The position numbers and the translations under genes are program-made. A stretch of DNA of 64,000 bases, from the NCBI GenBank assembly GCA_950295325.1, contig OX485807.1, positions 27,747,666-27,811,665 on the forward strand, written 5' to 3'. The notes beneath the pieces are model-generated. The model was not told the origin of the DNA. It saw only the letters and a list, made by a program, of their open reading frames with translations, and did not search any database. This document shows positions 33,111 to 47,652 of the stretch, piece by piece (position 1 is the first letter of the stretch; each line of letters begins with the position of its first letter). The DNA comes from Polytrichum commune (taxonomy: Eukaryota; Streptophyta; Polytrichopsida; Polytrichales; Polytrichaceae).

Positions 33111-36000
33111 ATTTACCAATCTTAAGTGGTTGCCCATTTGGCAATACTTAAAACTTGATTTTAAGCTCAAGTTAATGTTGACCCTTTGCTTGTTAAGAGA
33201 GTGCCCCCGATGTTCTTTGTAGTAACAACCTAGGCAATGCACTTGACATCCATTGCTCAATGCCATGCCATATTTGAACATGTATTTAAGTTGCACACAC
33301 CATGTTGTTTGCTAAGAATGGTAGCCCAAAATTACATTTAAGGTAATTTGTGGGAAGTAAGCGTGAGTTATTGTTTCAATTATAATATTTGGTCAATTAT
33401 ATTGAAGCAGTGTGTACAATTAGGTGTAGATCCAAGATTTGACATAGGAAAATCCATGATTATTCAAGAAATATTGGATTATTTGCAAAATTTGCTAACC
33501 ATTATAGGATTAATAATCACAAACGGGGAGGGGGGCTACATGAGCTCATTGTGGCTATGGCGCTTTTGACTTTTGAAATTTATAACAATTACACAGGTGC
33601 TCACACAATTCTTCGAAGAATTATTGAAAATTTTATTGAAAACAATGATAGATTTGCATTGTTCTTTCACCAACATGAGACAAACTTCTCATCTTGGTAG
33701 TTACAAACTCAATTTAAGGCCGCTCACCTGAGAAGTGCATTTGATCCATAATGTGTTTGTGAAGTGGTGCTTTTGAACAAACAACCTAAACATTACATCA
33801 TGTAGTTAAAATATAAGTTTTGAAGTGCATAAAAATCCCATACTCCCTAGGATGACAAAGTTGAACACGCACCGTACTTAATGGATGTGATATCATCTTT
33901 ATTTTGCAGGACACTCCCGCCAAGTCACCCAATTTTTCTACATGCTTAAAATACCAAACTTGAATAGTGGTGTTAGGCTATTCAAAACCGACTTTCTAGG
34001 TTGTCGTACTAGGATGGGTGGATCACAGTCTTGCATAAACCTACTTGGCATGGTTTTGTCCATCCTTGGGGGATTTTATAGATAACTTTACCACGTATTC
34101 TCTTTCTTATTGCTAATCTTATAAGTCCTTCCCATTATGTTCATGGATTGGTAGCTTAGACTTGTAAATACCTAAAATTTGCACTTAATCCAATCTCTTG
34201 AGACACATGTTTTTGGGGGCGACACTCCCAAATCCAAACATAACCACACATCATTGAATTAGAGTGAAATGATTGAGCGAGTATGTGATGAGGGCAAACT
34301 TATTTTCCTCATGATTCTCGGACGTGAACATCATGGTGTACTTAAACGTTATTGAAAATTACCTTCATCCAAAACTTGTCACTTGGTGTGAAGATGTTTG
34401 TTCATTTATCTAACCACACTCAGTGGCTTGTAGACTACAGATTATTTCTTTCCAAGCCTAAAGTTGATTGTGTTCTATGATGATGTCATAACATAAGTCT
34501 ACTTCATGTATAACTTATAGTCACTGATGATGATTTATGTTATTCACTATGAGGATGCAAGACTGAGTGAGTGCCATTAAATGCCATACACAATGTCCCA
34601 TTGTAGTGTTATTTGCGCAAGTCACATACTATAGTTAATACATATGGCATTGCATGCTTTGAACTCAATAACCATTGGTTTTGATACGAATGCCATAAGA
34701 GTGTGAGCATAGGGTTGTTGTGCCAACATATCATAGTTTGCGGACCCTAATCGAAATAGGACATGTCCGCCTCTTGAAAGTAGGCTAATAATTTCTAGAT
34801 CAATAATTGATTAAGGCCATGTATGATGTGGAATGATGCTTGTGGTAGTGTGAGAGCACAAGTGACACACCATCGAGGGTACCAAGATAGATGGGTGGCA
34901 TAGATGGTTAATTTTACTGACTAACCCGCTTCACTTAGGATATGAAACATGCCATAAGAATAGTGGATGGTTAGCAATTCCGAATTGATGTTCTTGACAC
35001 CTTCCTCATAATTTTTGGAGCTCATATGAACAACTTCTTCATTAGCACAATGAAAATTATTATGCTCTTTTAATGGGCATATAGGTACCCTTAACTATAT
35101 TGACTATTGAGCTTGGAATGGTTATCATGTGTCCAAGCATATCCTCCAATCTACTTTAAACACATGTTTCTTTTAGGATCCAATGTTTGTTACAAATTTA
35201 GACCACAAGAGTGACAAGCCAAGGTTGTATTGGAATGTAGGAAGACCGTTGAGCCTAAAAGCAACACTTTCAAAACATATTGTTATTTCAAGCATGTCAA
35301 ATAACTTGGGAAATTTTCAAAAGAATTCTTTGGATGGGAAATTTAATGGTCCTGTGTTTGAAATTAACTATTGGGGCACCTCCTAAACAATCACGTTGCC
35401 CATTTAAACATCCATATCACATGGCAACTTGTGCATTCATTACAGGAACGAACATTTGTGAGAGGGTGCCAAGTTTATTTCGGCAAGCACATATTGTACT
35501 TACATTTACTACCATGACATGTGTGATAAGGCCACGTGTCAACCATAAACCCCCACCCTTATGCGTCATAGTCCAAGTGTGGGTTTAGAGCTCACATGTA
35601 GTTAACTGACCCACTTAGCTTTTTGCACAAGTTCCTCAATGCTCCACAATACACAATTCAAGCATATGCAACTTCCATTCAAGCAACTCAAGCCCCCCCC
35701 CCCCCGTATTGAGAAATACGAAATGCACCGTGAATTCTTAGTCAAAACATGTTTACTCCCTAAGCTCTTCTCACACCAAACTCTAAATCATTCCTTCTCC
35801 TAGTGTTATGCTCTAATTTTATTGTAGCACTAATGCTCAGTCAACAGTTGGGTGTTGCCCTACCTACTTCTATTAATCATCTAGTAAATTACCCTATCTC
35901 CCTAATCCTCTTCTCAAGTCCAACTTTCTTTTATAAATTGCCAACCTAAATGCCGATTTGAACTCACTGATTATTGAGTACTTCCCTCCCCCTTCGTGAA
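33111..36000. other. AT-rich gene-free interval
   Basis: No gene is recognisable. The only landmark is a run of 13 C at 35693-35705. Confidence 0.4.
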
Positions 36001-37030
36001 TTCATGCCCAAGACATTTCTGAATTTCCCTAGCTTCTGTTGTCCTTCCGTGCCCTGGTGTCAGCTGGCCGGCAGCTCGGCTTATCTGGAATAGTCTAGTA
36101 TTATATTGTTGGCTCATCCTTGCCGAATCCATGGCTGGCTACAACACTGCCCACCTGCCTGGTGGCCCAGAAGGCCCCCTCCCCCAAAGTCGAATGTCAT
36201 GACCTTCTCACTATCTGCATACCTTCCACTCCCTGGTTGCTCAACAACTGCCTGTTGGAGAAGCTCAAAATTGGGCATGCCCTGATTCCCCAGCCCAAGA
36301 CACCTTGCGGAGGGTGCATTGCCTTGATCCTCCCACACTTATGGGTTGGTATCATAATGCTAAAATGCCTCACTGGAATTCTTTCACCCACTGATCCAGC
36401 CTCCTTCCCCTTCCGCATTCGGCGCCCTGTTTCAATTCAGGCGCACTGACCCGCATACCTTCCACTCATTGACTAATCTCACAATTGCAGATAGCCTCGC
36501 ACATTGCCTCCTCTCCCGTGCAGAGTTGAAGGCCCTGAGTTCGGGAAATTAACAGATTGTATTAGCTCGCCTCACGGCCTACCTCGGAATCCTGGGAAGC
36601 TGGCATTCTTGTCCGCATTCCTCACACTGATATTTTAAAATCCAGCTACCGTTCCCCAGCGGCCCTTGCACCAATCCTCTCGCATCACCCCAATCCCTTC
36701 AAGTTGCCTGCTGGATGGCGCACTTCGGCCGCGGCCATTCCAACCTTCACCATCCTCCTCCTCTCAGCGTCACCCCTCTTCTGCCACCTGATCTGGTGGA
36801 TGAGCCTCCTTCAGTTGGCATCGACCTCCAGCTACCTCCGCCCGAGCTGCATTGTTAAATCCCCGCCTCACTAGCGAATCCTCTCACCCCATCCCAGTAG
36901 CTTGTGACTGCGTCGCTGCTCCCTGCTCCACACACACCAACGCAGTGCGTCCCCGTCGAAGGAAGGATGGAACCGCGCCTCCCTCTACCTTCCTAGCCTC
37001 CAGCTGGACCTAATCCTCAGTTGGGAGAGA
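36000..37030. other. GC-richer island of unknown nature
   Basis: About 1 kb of clearly higher GC content and C-rich plus strand, with overlapping ORFs on both strands (36120-36449 plus, 36338-36114 minus). The composition looks gene-like, but I find no known motif and no consistent exon series. It may be an old gene fragment captured by a transposon. Confidence 0.3.
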
Positions 37031-38986
37031 CTCTCTAAACCAGCAGTGGCCAAGGTCTAAAATGAACATGTCAGCCATAAACCCCCAATTCTCCTAACCC
37101 TTAATAACAATTCAAATTCTTTTTGTTTGATTTTTCCAATAGATGATTATAAAATTGTCCCTTAACTTAACTACATTTAACTTTTGAAGCTCAAGTCCTT
37201 GTCTATTCCCACAAAACTCGAAGCAATAACTAATCTCAAGGTGTCGTAATGTTTTAAGGTTAACTCCGAATGTGGGCACCATATTGGGCTCACACCATGC
37301 TCGTAACAACTTACAAGGGAGAAGAAATGCAGAAATCTTTGGAAGGTAATTAAGTGTGATAAGTTACCACGGTTCTTGTGTTTCACATGACTACATGGAG
37401 CAAAGATATTTAATATTATCAAGTGAGGGATGCTTTGGTGCTTCGTAAACGTATCCAACCTCTCATGAGTTATGTGCCGGCAACCATGTTGCTTGAAGCA
37501 TTTAAAGTTGATTGATACCGGCGTCCTCAATGCCATGCGAAAGCCAATGCCAACCTAGAATCAATGGGTGTTTCTCATCACCTTCTCCTACTTGGACACC
37601 CGATATTTGTGTGTTGCATGGTTGGGAGTCTTGAGCAATGAATGGGCAGGGAGAACAACAAGTTTGATCATTCTCTTGTCTTCGTCTTCTCTTCTCTTCT
37701 CTTCTCAATAAAATTAATAATAAAATTATTATTATTATAACAACATTTCTCTGCCATGGGCCCTTGCCTTTTTCTACCATAGCACCTCTTTTGTCTCTCC
37801 CACCCCAAAACATGTTGCACCATGTCAATGGATAATGTAGGCCTTAAAATATGTCTCTTGAGGACCTCAAACTCCATGATCACTTTGACATTTTTTTCTT
37901 TGGTGTAAACCAAAGTGGTCCCGGGACGAGTTCAACATTATATATGAGCCATGCCAAGCCATGCAATGCACAATTTGACAATTGTGACCCAATATGTACT
38001 TGTGGAAGAGATTGGATAACAACCATGACGTATTGTATGCTCATACAACATGACAAAAAATGTACTCAAATGAAACTTTGGCTTCATCAATTTGGACATA
38101 ATGTATAAGGCTTTCATTTCATATAAGTCAAGAAAGCAGTCATTCTATAAATATCACTAAGATGTTTGTGTAGCTAATACCTAGGCATCCGACACATCAC
38201 ACTTAAAGCTCAAGGATAGATTGAGTGGCAAGAGGCAATCCAACACCAAGGCCTAAACATCGAGCCACCAAAGGCCGAATCTAACTTGGGATCTGGCCAA
38301 GCAGCTCCAACCCTAGCTCCAACCCTAGCTCCAAGGTAATAATATACAAGGTGAGGGTTAATTCATGTGCGGGGCATAGGGTATCCTTTTGGGGATTTTA
38401 GTTTGAAGACAATGCATGCGGGCCCAATGCACGTGCATTGTTGTGCGATGGCCTTTCCGGGAAGAATCTCCATGAGTGGCACACATACAAAGGCACCTTG
38501 CATGGGAAACCTCTAATTTGAGATTGTGAACCTTATTAGGTCTCCGACTTGAATGGGGGTTTTGGCGGGCACCTCGAGAAAGCCTTCCAACCCTCATCAC
38601 AATTCACCGTCTTCCTTTCACATCTTGAATCAAAAAAATGGATTTACCATTGGAAAGAGATAAAATACACCCTTAGTTAGTTGCATAACATTACTCAATA
38701 TTCATGTGGGTCCTTGTAATATAACACTCAGATGTTCGAAAAGCTGTGAGGGGAGACTCAAATGCATAATGTGTTCCCCAACAATCATACTTATATTCTG
38801 AGGACCCATGTCGCTAAGTAATGTTATGTGAGCCAAGCACATGAGGTCAACCATGGGGAAACACATCGACTCGGACAAATTTGTCATGTATATGGCAAGT
38901 AACACGAACCATCATCCATAGAGTTGGAGCAAGGGGTCGGATGACAATCTATGGGTGCCATGTGCATTGGGGTATATATATATCTA

Positions 38987-39031
<45 letters not shown>

Positions 39032-40820
39032 TAATGCACTTTACTCTGCTGCAAACAATGCACGGGTGTTCACGTATTTCTTTGATTGCGTTCTAAAATG
39101 AATAGATATGTTACATTCTAGGACTTATTGATTGCTTCAAGAAGGGACTTCTACCTTAGTATATCCATGATCTTAGTTTCTTCCACATGTAAGAAGTCCC
39201 TTTGTTTTTGCATTCAAAAACTATTTATATGTGAAAACTTATTTGCCACAATGCTCTATCGTGTACATAGTACACAATAATCCGCAACATCCATGTGAAT
39301 CGGATGCATCTAGAGAGAGATAAACGATGTCAATCACTAGTGTTGGCATGAACAAAGCACGCTACACCTTGATCATAGCCGCAAGCTCGTATGTAAAACC
39401 CGAGATGGGATTTACAGAGCAAGGCTATGGGACAAGTGCTTGAAGCACATGTTAATAATTCCGGATTTTAAATTCCTCCCATGGACATGTTGCACACATG
39501 CCATATGTTGGTAAAGGGCACTTGGAGCTCTAATTGGGAGGATAGCAACTGTGTAAAAATTACTAAGTATTGGTGAAGGCTACTTAAATGACTTACAAGG
39601 TTTGCGTTCAATCCCCACCAATGCCTCCATTAATCTTGCCTCATGTGAAAACATTGTCATTAAATTATATCACATAATTTACTTTCATTAGTTTATTCAA
39701 TCATAGAATAAACATCCTAGACCATTTGGTCTAGTGGACCCACACTAAACATTTGAATTGGTGTAGTATGATTTGTGTGTCATGTTAATTATAGTGGTCT
39801 TCATGACTTATGATGTAACACCAAGTGCCATATGACACCCCCTCTAGTTGCCCACACCCAATAATTGCAAGGCAATTAGTGTGGATCGATGATGATATTG
39901 TGGGCCACGCTAAATCAAATGATTAGTGTAGGTGGGATTAATCAACCACAAACATATGGGGGCATGTTCTTACATACTACTTTGGTCTTGACCTTTAATT
40001 CTAATACCATTTGAAGGTGTAGTTGGCGAGTCTCGTCCAAGAGGTGGGACATGAGCTAATCCAGGGTGTTAGGTCTCCACGTCAACGCATATCCACCTAG
40101 CAATATTTGGCAACCTACCAACTCTCTCAATTTATCCACTTGTGGGAATACCACACAAACCCTTTGGGACACGTGGAGATCATGTATTAGCAGTGAGTGG
40201 TCCAAGGGCTCTCATCGGTTGTCCCTAATCTCCTCAACATGTTCCCACTTTCACTTTATTTGAAGTTGTTTATAAATTACATTTTTATTACATAACACTA
40301 GTTTATTGTGTTGATTAGTGTGGATGGTAATACAAGTATGAGAATGCAACGAGATTGAATAATTTCATTTTTTTCAATTAAAGTTTTGCGGGGAAAACAA
40401 TTGACATAAAAGTAAATTCAATAAAATGCCTTAGGTTGCATTGTTGCCATGTGTTTATGATATGACAATTTGAATGGAAATGTGCTCAACTGGAATTGTA
40501 ATACTTTGAAATACAATTTTTTTTCATTTACCCCTAAATGCATAAGTTTTTTTTTTTGTGTGTGTGTGTGTGTGTGTGTGGGGGGTCCAACTCAAATCAA
40601 AAGGTGTATCATAAAAGATAAATAAGAGATCTTACTTGGAGTTGACGTACAAAAGATAGTGTAGGTGATGAATTGTAGACTACATCCATTTCGTTGGAAG
40701 ATCATTGTCATTGATCTTCACAAGATAAATTTGGATCACTTGAGGTTTGACAAGATCGACTCATAGTATGAGTTTCATACCTTCCTAGAAAAGAGAGAAT
40801 TGCAAAGAAAGTTATAATGT
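37031..40820. other. Gene-free interval with simple repeats
   Basis: A CTTCT tract lies near 37683-37707, a 13-bp unit (AGCTCCAACCCT) is repeated near 38306-38334, and TG runs lie at 38992-39026 and 40557-40580. No gene is recognisable. Confidence 0.45.
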
Positions 40821-40829
40821 GACTAACCA
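40821..40829. repeat. Target-site duplication, left, of LINE copy B
   Basis: GACTAACCA, repeated exactly at 41635-41643. Confidence 0.85.
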
Positions 40830-41634
40830 TTGTATCGAACTCATTGTATCAACTCGAATATCAAGACATTATACATTAATGAATGCAGGAACGAATAATG
40901 AACTACCCCAAGAAAATACAGTTCCCCCATGGTTACGTCCATGTACATGTGATACCCAAAGATGTCATTGCAACGCTAGGCTCAAACCAGACATACTATG
41001 CATCATAGGCCATTCATATACCCCCCCCCCCGAAACCCCTACACCTGATATCACCATACAATTCATCGAATTCACATATTGCAATGATAGATTCGCCACT
41101 GAAACCCTAGACAAAAAAATCATAAAATACCAACCACTCATAAACAACATCACAACAAAGGGTTGGAAAGTAGCCCCACTCATGGTACTAGTTGCCGGAG
41201 CAAGAGGCACAACACATATCCCATCAATGAAAAAACTGGAAACAACGTTCACACTCCCTATCACGAAAATCAAAAACATGTTTAAACAAATTAACATAAT
41301 TGCCACACAATATGCACATTCCATATTAGTCCACAAGCGAAGGCTAGAAAATCGACAAACTATTAATGATCTCCAAGACCTCTCATAAATAAATAAAACT
41401 CCCAATACAGATCCCCCCCCCACACTAACTACCCTAAATAAGGCCCATACATAATAACCGGCTACCGAAATTTATTATTGGTTATTAAATATAGTGTCTA
41501 CGTCCTGCAAAGGGCGAAGTAGTTTTACATCTAACGCCATTGCCGTAAGGCATGGCCTAGGATGTCCTACGAACAGACACTTTATTCACTCCGGCCTCCT
41601 CTGGAGACCGGAGTTCTTCTTCTTCTTCTTCTTC
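40830..41634 (+). mobile_element. LINE copy B: young 5'-truncated insertion
   Basis: The insert holds only the 3' end of the dual-endonuclease LINE. An open frame to 41388 covers the CTCDTQRCHC cluster, KPDILCIIG, QFIEFTYCNDRF, KIIKYQPLINN and PLMVLVAGARGTTH of the restriction-like endonuclease. The conserved 3' untranslated region, stem-loop (CTCCGG with CCGGAG) and a TTC-repeat tail follow. It is flanked by a perfect 9-bp duplication. This is the hallmark of target-primed reverse transcription with 5' truncation. The lack of stops shows it is younger than copies A and C. Confidence 0.88.
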
Positions 41635-41643
41635 GACTAACCA
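41635..41643. repeat. Target-site duplication, right, of LINE copy B
   Basis: GACTAACCA, identical to 40821-40829. Confidence 0.85.
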
Positions 41644-44600
41644 AGTTCTTGCTTTCCTCAAATTATAAGTGTTATAACAGAGAGAAGCTCAAGATTCTTC
41701 CAACTTCAAGACCTGTTGTATTGTTGCTTAATATATAGTGTCAATCCGCTTGTCCAAGGTGGTGTAGAACTTTATTACATGCTAGTTGCAGAAAATTAAA
41801 CTAAGGAAAAAATGATTTTCCACAATCTTGCACTCACACGTTTCATGAATGACTCCTATCAGTTCTCATTGGAAGGCTAAGTGTTTCTCTCAAACTTGTA
41901 CATTAAATATATGATTTATTGTGGCCCACACTATTCATCATCGACCCGTAATAAGTTTATTGTAACTATCGGGTGACAATTACAGAGGGTGTCACATGAG
42001 GCTTGGTGCTACATGACATGTCATGGAGACCACTCTGATCTCCATGGTACACCGATTTTATTAGCACCAAATCATATTTTTAGGGTAGTGATGAGCTTGT
42101 GCCAATAACAAATGGAGTTCTATCATCCTCAAAAGCACTTTTGGTAAGGGACGCAAGTGCGTCACCCCCCCCCCCCACCCCTTAGAGAGTATTGATCTTC
42201 TTAGACTTTACATTATGAATCCACTCTTGTTTTTCCTAACATAAGTGTACCTATTTCAAGTTGTGACTTGTTGGGGACACCTAATATAAAGGGCATAGTG
42301 CACACAAAACATATGTTGAATGGTCAAATTAAAACATAAATAAAACCAATTGGTGGCATAGCATGACTTATGTGCACACATGGCTTGTCCAGGGTGTAGC
42401 ATATCATGACATAAATAGATGTGTGGAAGCTCCAACATAGGCAACGCCATGAATATGCCAATTTTACACTTCAATGAATTATATATAAGGCATTGAAAGC
42501 AAGCGCAACATATGACTAATGATCCCACATTCTCACAATTAGAATGCGCTAGGCTAGATCACAATAGGCTATTCAAGAAGCGCATTGAAAGGTGGGGCAT
42601 GACCAAGATGAGTAGCAGAATTGGATGCCCCTATGTGACCACATGGGAACTTTTCACTTTCAGCTTCTATAAGAAATGGGATATGATTCAAATCTTGTGA
42701 GTTGCATGACTTCTAGAACTACTATTTATTCCTTCTTTGACGAGACAATCGACATATGTATTGGATCACTCTAAATACCCAAATTCACCAAAGTGTTTAC
42801 AACATGTGCGTTTACCTTACCATTTTGTCTTGGATCTATTGTGGCATGACATTGTATTCTACACAAAATCAATATAGATTGATTGATTTCGACCACTCTT
42901 ATGGAGAAGTACTAATGGCTATTTTGTCGAACATTATTGCCAAAATCTCCAAAGTCTCTTCACACACCACATAGTCACCTTCTTTCCATTCAGTTCACTC
43001 CACAACATGGGAGAGCATTAAACCCTAATGCTATTTGACACCACATTGTGGTCTCAGGCTCAAGGGTACTACCCTCTAAGTGAATTGGTGAAGGTCATTT
43101 TTAAAACGAGAATACTTTTGTGGGGGAGTATGCAAGGTTTACTTTCTAATAATGCTCTAAAAAAAGTGGAATCGGTATATTGTACTATATATGGTTCTCT
43201 ATTGAGCTCATACCCACCCTCCTAATTGGTGAACGGTTTTCCCAATGGGATCACTATATACATGAAAAGTATTGACTTCCAACCTCAAATAGTGATTACA
43301 TCCAAAGACCAATTGTTGGCAATAAGTTTCTATGTTCACACAACAAATAAACTTTAATAAAAGTAAGATAATCTAAATCTAAAATATTAAAATATTAAAA
43401 TGAATAAACCATAAAATACAAACTATATCAAATTTGTTCAAATTCTGTAGGTGTATCACAAATGATTATGTATGTTGAAAAAAAGACAAAACCAAAACAT
43501 TCTATTTGGTGAACTAAATGGCAAGTGTCTAATTTCATTTACAAATGTTGTACAAACTTTATACTCATGATCATATTATTTTATGTTTTTTAAAACACGT
43601 CATAACTTTTTATAAGATAAACATATCTACAAAACATGTAGGTGAACTAATGTCATCTCCATTTTTATTAAGGTTTCCTTAAGTTTTTGTTTGAAAATGC
43701 TTACATGAAGCTCATGACCTTATATAGAAGGTCCAACCATATGTTCTTCAACTTTGTGTCAACAATTTGTTTCATAAATGTTCCATAAATAAAGTTTGCA
43801 AATGTCACTTTATAACTCATATTGACTATGCACAAAACCGTTGGACTAAACAGGGAAGTAGTGCGTCCTACACATCTTAATGGGACATCTATATTTGATT
43901 GTTGTGTGAGGTTAGGTGAGGGTCAAAAACCAAACATGAGAAGGACACATGTTCTAAAAGAGATTGGACTACGTCTTCAAATTTCATTAACTAACCCACA
44001 CTCGATAATGATCATGATTGGGAAGACCCATACATCAAGTTAAAGAATCAACACACATGCACTTCCAATAACTGTAACTAAATCAGTGGAAGTCCGATTT
44101 TTAGATCCGTTCTTTACTCATGCTTCATTGTAGATTTGCCAATGCATCATGAGTTTTGTTGTGTAAACCTAATCGGTAGAACTTCGAGAACATGTTAAAA
44201 AAACCAAAGAACACCCGCATACTTTACTTCCTTGACACATTCTCAAAGCTTGTGGAATACTACTACACAAGCAATACATCCCAATGTGGTTCAACATGTT
44301 CATGTCTTACCCCTTGCATATATACAAAATATAATAAGTGTGCGCTCTACAAGTTGCACATGCTCTCTTTCTCATATGAAACGCTCATGTGCTTCACCAC
44401 AAGTCACCTATGCTAGATCATTAATCATCTATGCTAAAGTGTAAGCTCCATGTGCTAAACCATAAACATACTAAGGGCCACTTCACACATGAGCCAAATG
44501 CCGTGACCATGAAATTGTGCGAGCCCAAAAGAAAGTGTCCAAAGGCTGTCCCAACACACTTCCAACATCATGTAGTGTGGTCACAAATCTTCAAGTGTAG

Positions 44601-45559
44601 TGTGAAGCCATATGTGATCGAGTCCTCAACCAAATGCTATTTCAATGAATTTCTATTCATGCGGGTCCTCACACGTGATAAAATCAAATAAATCAACGGT
44701 TGTGAGCATTCGGAGTGCCTTGGTCTCCCGGTTTTGTGTTAGGCCTACCTTCAAGAGGTGGTTTTTGAAAATAGTCCAAGTGACTATGAAACATGATCCA
44801 TTCGATGTCATGTAGGAATCCATGTAGACTTTACATCCATCTTGCATTCGTATACTCCGTTCGTCCCTCAAGCGTAGTGTGAAGCGAACTTGGACCAGCT
44901 CCGTTTTTTCCACCAATGAGAGTGCTTGAAGTGGAATGGTCACGGGCTCTCAGTCTCATTTGTGAAGTGGCCCTTAGGTTAGAACATACTAGGTTTTACT
45001 TGGATCATCCAGCAAAACCATCAACCTCAGCTTTATGATGAGGAATGCCATGCTAAATATAACTTTGCATGAATAGCGAAGACTCGAGCACAAGTGTCCG
45101 GGAAGATTTTTGGGCATAATTGGTCCAAATCCTATTGTTTTCAAAGTCCAACTGGTTACATGTCTTGATCTTTCGGTTTTCTTTGATGATTTGAGGTATG
45201 TTCGATAGATTGTTTTAAAATGATGGGCAATTTTCATGAAACCTTGAACTTCAATTGGTTAATTCTTAAGCTTAACTTGGTTCATTTGTAACTAGCAATC
45301 AGAGGGTTCACTGCTCAAGCAGTTCAATATGTTTTTTAGATAGAGCATCTTTTGATGGAATTTTGAAGCAACAGTCCCATATGGATTACAGTCCACCCTC
45401 GATATTTGTTAAGACTTTGAAGCAAGGAAACTTGTAATACTTATATGGTGTTGACACTTTAACACATAGACAATTTGTAACACTCACATGAACAAAAATT
45501 ATGTGACTTTCGAATTGAAAATAAGAACGCTTACATATGTAAAAGATGAAAATACATAA
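41644..45559. other. Gene-free interval
   Basis: Only short ORFs; a C-run lies near 42164-42175. I see no recognisable gene or complete element. Copy 3 of the dispersed motif is at 45246-45292. Confidence 0.4.
45246..45292 (+). repeat. Dispersed leader-like motif, copy 3
   Basis: GAACTTCAATTGGTTAATTC, a TTAAGCTTAA segment and CTTGGTTCATTTGTAAC follow the shared pattern; the next bases (TAGCAATCAG) also match copy 5. Confidence 0.75.
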
Positions 45560-46656
45560 GATAGTGTCGCAACCTTTGCTAGCTCCCGTTAACCATCTCA
45601 ACCATTTTCATTTCTAGCAAGGGTTACTAACGCTAACCCTTCGCATTCCACCATGCTAATGGTTAGCTCCCTATACCGCAGACCTTAGTTCATAGGAGGG
45701 GAACCAACTTTCCTACTTTGCTTTTGGGACTTACCCCTTAATCGGTAACCAATTCTTAAATGTGGACTTCCATCCATGGAAGTCTAATCTTATATTGATC
45801 ATCGCGTTGCCAAAGCAACACTACAACAACCCGAACCATACTAGGCAACTATGCCCTCACATTGGACCAATGCCCATGGAGGCCGTGCCGTTCGGCCTCG
45901 GGTGGGTTCGGCCACACCACCTCACCCATATAAGCCTCTAGGACTCTAAGCAGGGCCCCTATCCCACCATCAAGAAACCTTTTGTCTCTCTACCAAGAGA
46001 TGGGGCCAAGTAGACATTTTCCCTTGGCCGCTAGGGTTAGAAGCCCCAACCATTTTAGAACACCATAACTTCATTGTATGAACTTGGATAATAACAACCA
46101 ACCACTCCATCCTCATCTACGGTTCACGTAGATGCCGATGGACTCCTCTTTTACCCCATTCAGGCAAGTACAGTCCACCCTCTATAAGTGTTAAAATTCC
46201 ATAAGTGTTAACATTTTTTCTACTCCCTACTTGGGAAGACTACAATAACGTTAAGTGTTAAGTGTTAACTGATTGGCTACTCCCCTCTTTGTAATTTTTC
46301 CCTCTATATCTGTTAACTTATTATTATACTATATAATACCATACAATATAATATACTGTAACATAGCACATGTAATATACTATAACATACTGTAACATAC
46401 CCCCCATTTAGAAATTATTAGGGTTTAGGATATTGACTGCAAGTCCCTCCCTCGTCAACTCAGTTTACCCTAGCAGGTTGAGCCAATCTACCAGCGTTCG
46501 AATTTCTGAGAATGTTGTTTTCGAATTTCAGACTTGTAGAGTGAATCACATACCATTAGAAAGCTATTGAGGAGACGATTCCAATGGTAGTAGTTTTATC
46601 GAATTCCGACTTCTAACGAGTGAGTTATGGTTGGCCGAAATCTGCCTTCCAAGTCT

Positions 46657-46661
46657 CCCGC
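46657..46661. repeat. Target-site duplication, left, of the Ty3/gypsy element
   Basis: CCCGC, repeated at 53874-53878. Confidence 0.9.
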
Positions 46662-47634
46662 TGTCGCGACCCTTGCTAGCCCCCTTAGCAATCTTGCCAA
46701 TTTTCGTTTCTAGCAAAGGTTACGAGCGCTAACCCTTCGCATACCACCATGCTAATGGTTAGCTCCTCCTACCCCGGACCTTATAGTTCATAGGAGGGAA
46801 CCAACCCTCCTACTTTGCTTTCGGGACTCACCCCTTAATCGGTAACCCATTCCTAGATGTGGACTTCCATCCATGGAAGTCCAATCCCATGTTGATCATC
46901 GCATTGCCGGAGCAACACTACAACAACCCGAACCATACTAGGCAACTATGGCCTCACAATGGGCCAATGCCCATGGAGGCCTTGCCGTTCGGCCTCGGGT
47001 GGGTGAGGCCACACCACCTCACCCATATAAGCCTCTAGGACTCTACACGGAGCCCCTACCCCACCGCCAACCATCCTCTTGTCTCTCTACCAAGAGTTGG
47101 GGCCAAGTGGACTTTTTCCTTTAGCTGTTGGGCCTAGAACCCCCCCAGCAGCTTCAGACCATCATAACTTCCTTGTATGATGTCTGATCATAACAACCAA
47201 CCGCTCCATCCTCATCTACGCTTCACGTAGATGCCGATGGACTCCTCACTTGCCCCATTCGAGCAAGTCTTGAGGAAGTTATGCCTGTTTGAACCTTGGC
47301 AGTCCCGGGAATCACTCCCAGGCACTGCTGTACCAGGGCGCTGTCCCGGGACAGCACCCCACTCAAATGGCCATAACTCCTAGCTCACACCTCCGATTGA
47401 GGTGATCTTGAGCATTCTAGAATCACCACGCCATGAGCTACGCAAAGCTCATAGCCTCACCCTCATGCCTCCTAGTCTTTGTGGGTGGGAGGCGTTCCCA
47501 ACGCCCGGGGCCCTCACCCACACTAGGATCACTTGGGCCCTCTCACCAACGGCGCCACAAGTCCCGGGTGTCACTCCGGGGTCCCCCTTGTGCCCATGGT
47601 GTTTCGGGCACTCCTCATGGAGAGGTGCACGACA
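46662..47634 (-). repeat. 3' LTR of the Ty3/gypsy element
   Basis: 973 bp, TG...CA termini on both strands; no difference from the other LTR was seen by eye. It contains the near-palindrome TGGACTTCCATCCATGGAAG. Confidence 0.92.
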
Positions 47635-47652
47635 CTCACCCCCACCAAACGG
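47635..47652 (-). other. Polypurine tract
   Basis: TTTGGTGGGGGTGAG on the minus strand lies directly against the 3' LTR. Confidence 0.75.

Noticed and set aside
36000-37030. GC-rich island as a protein-coding gene
   Set aside because: Composition alone suggests coding, but no motif or in-phase exon series was found.
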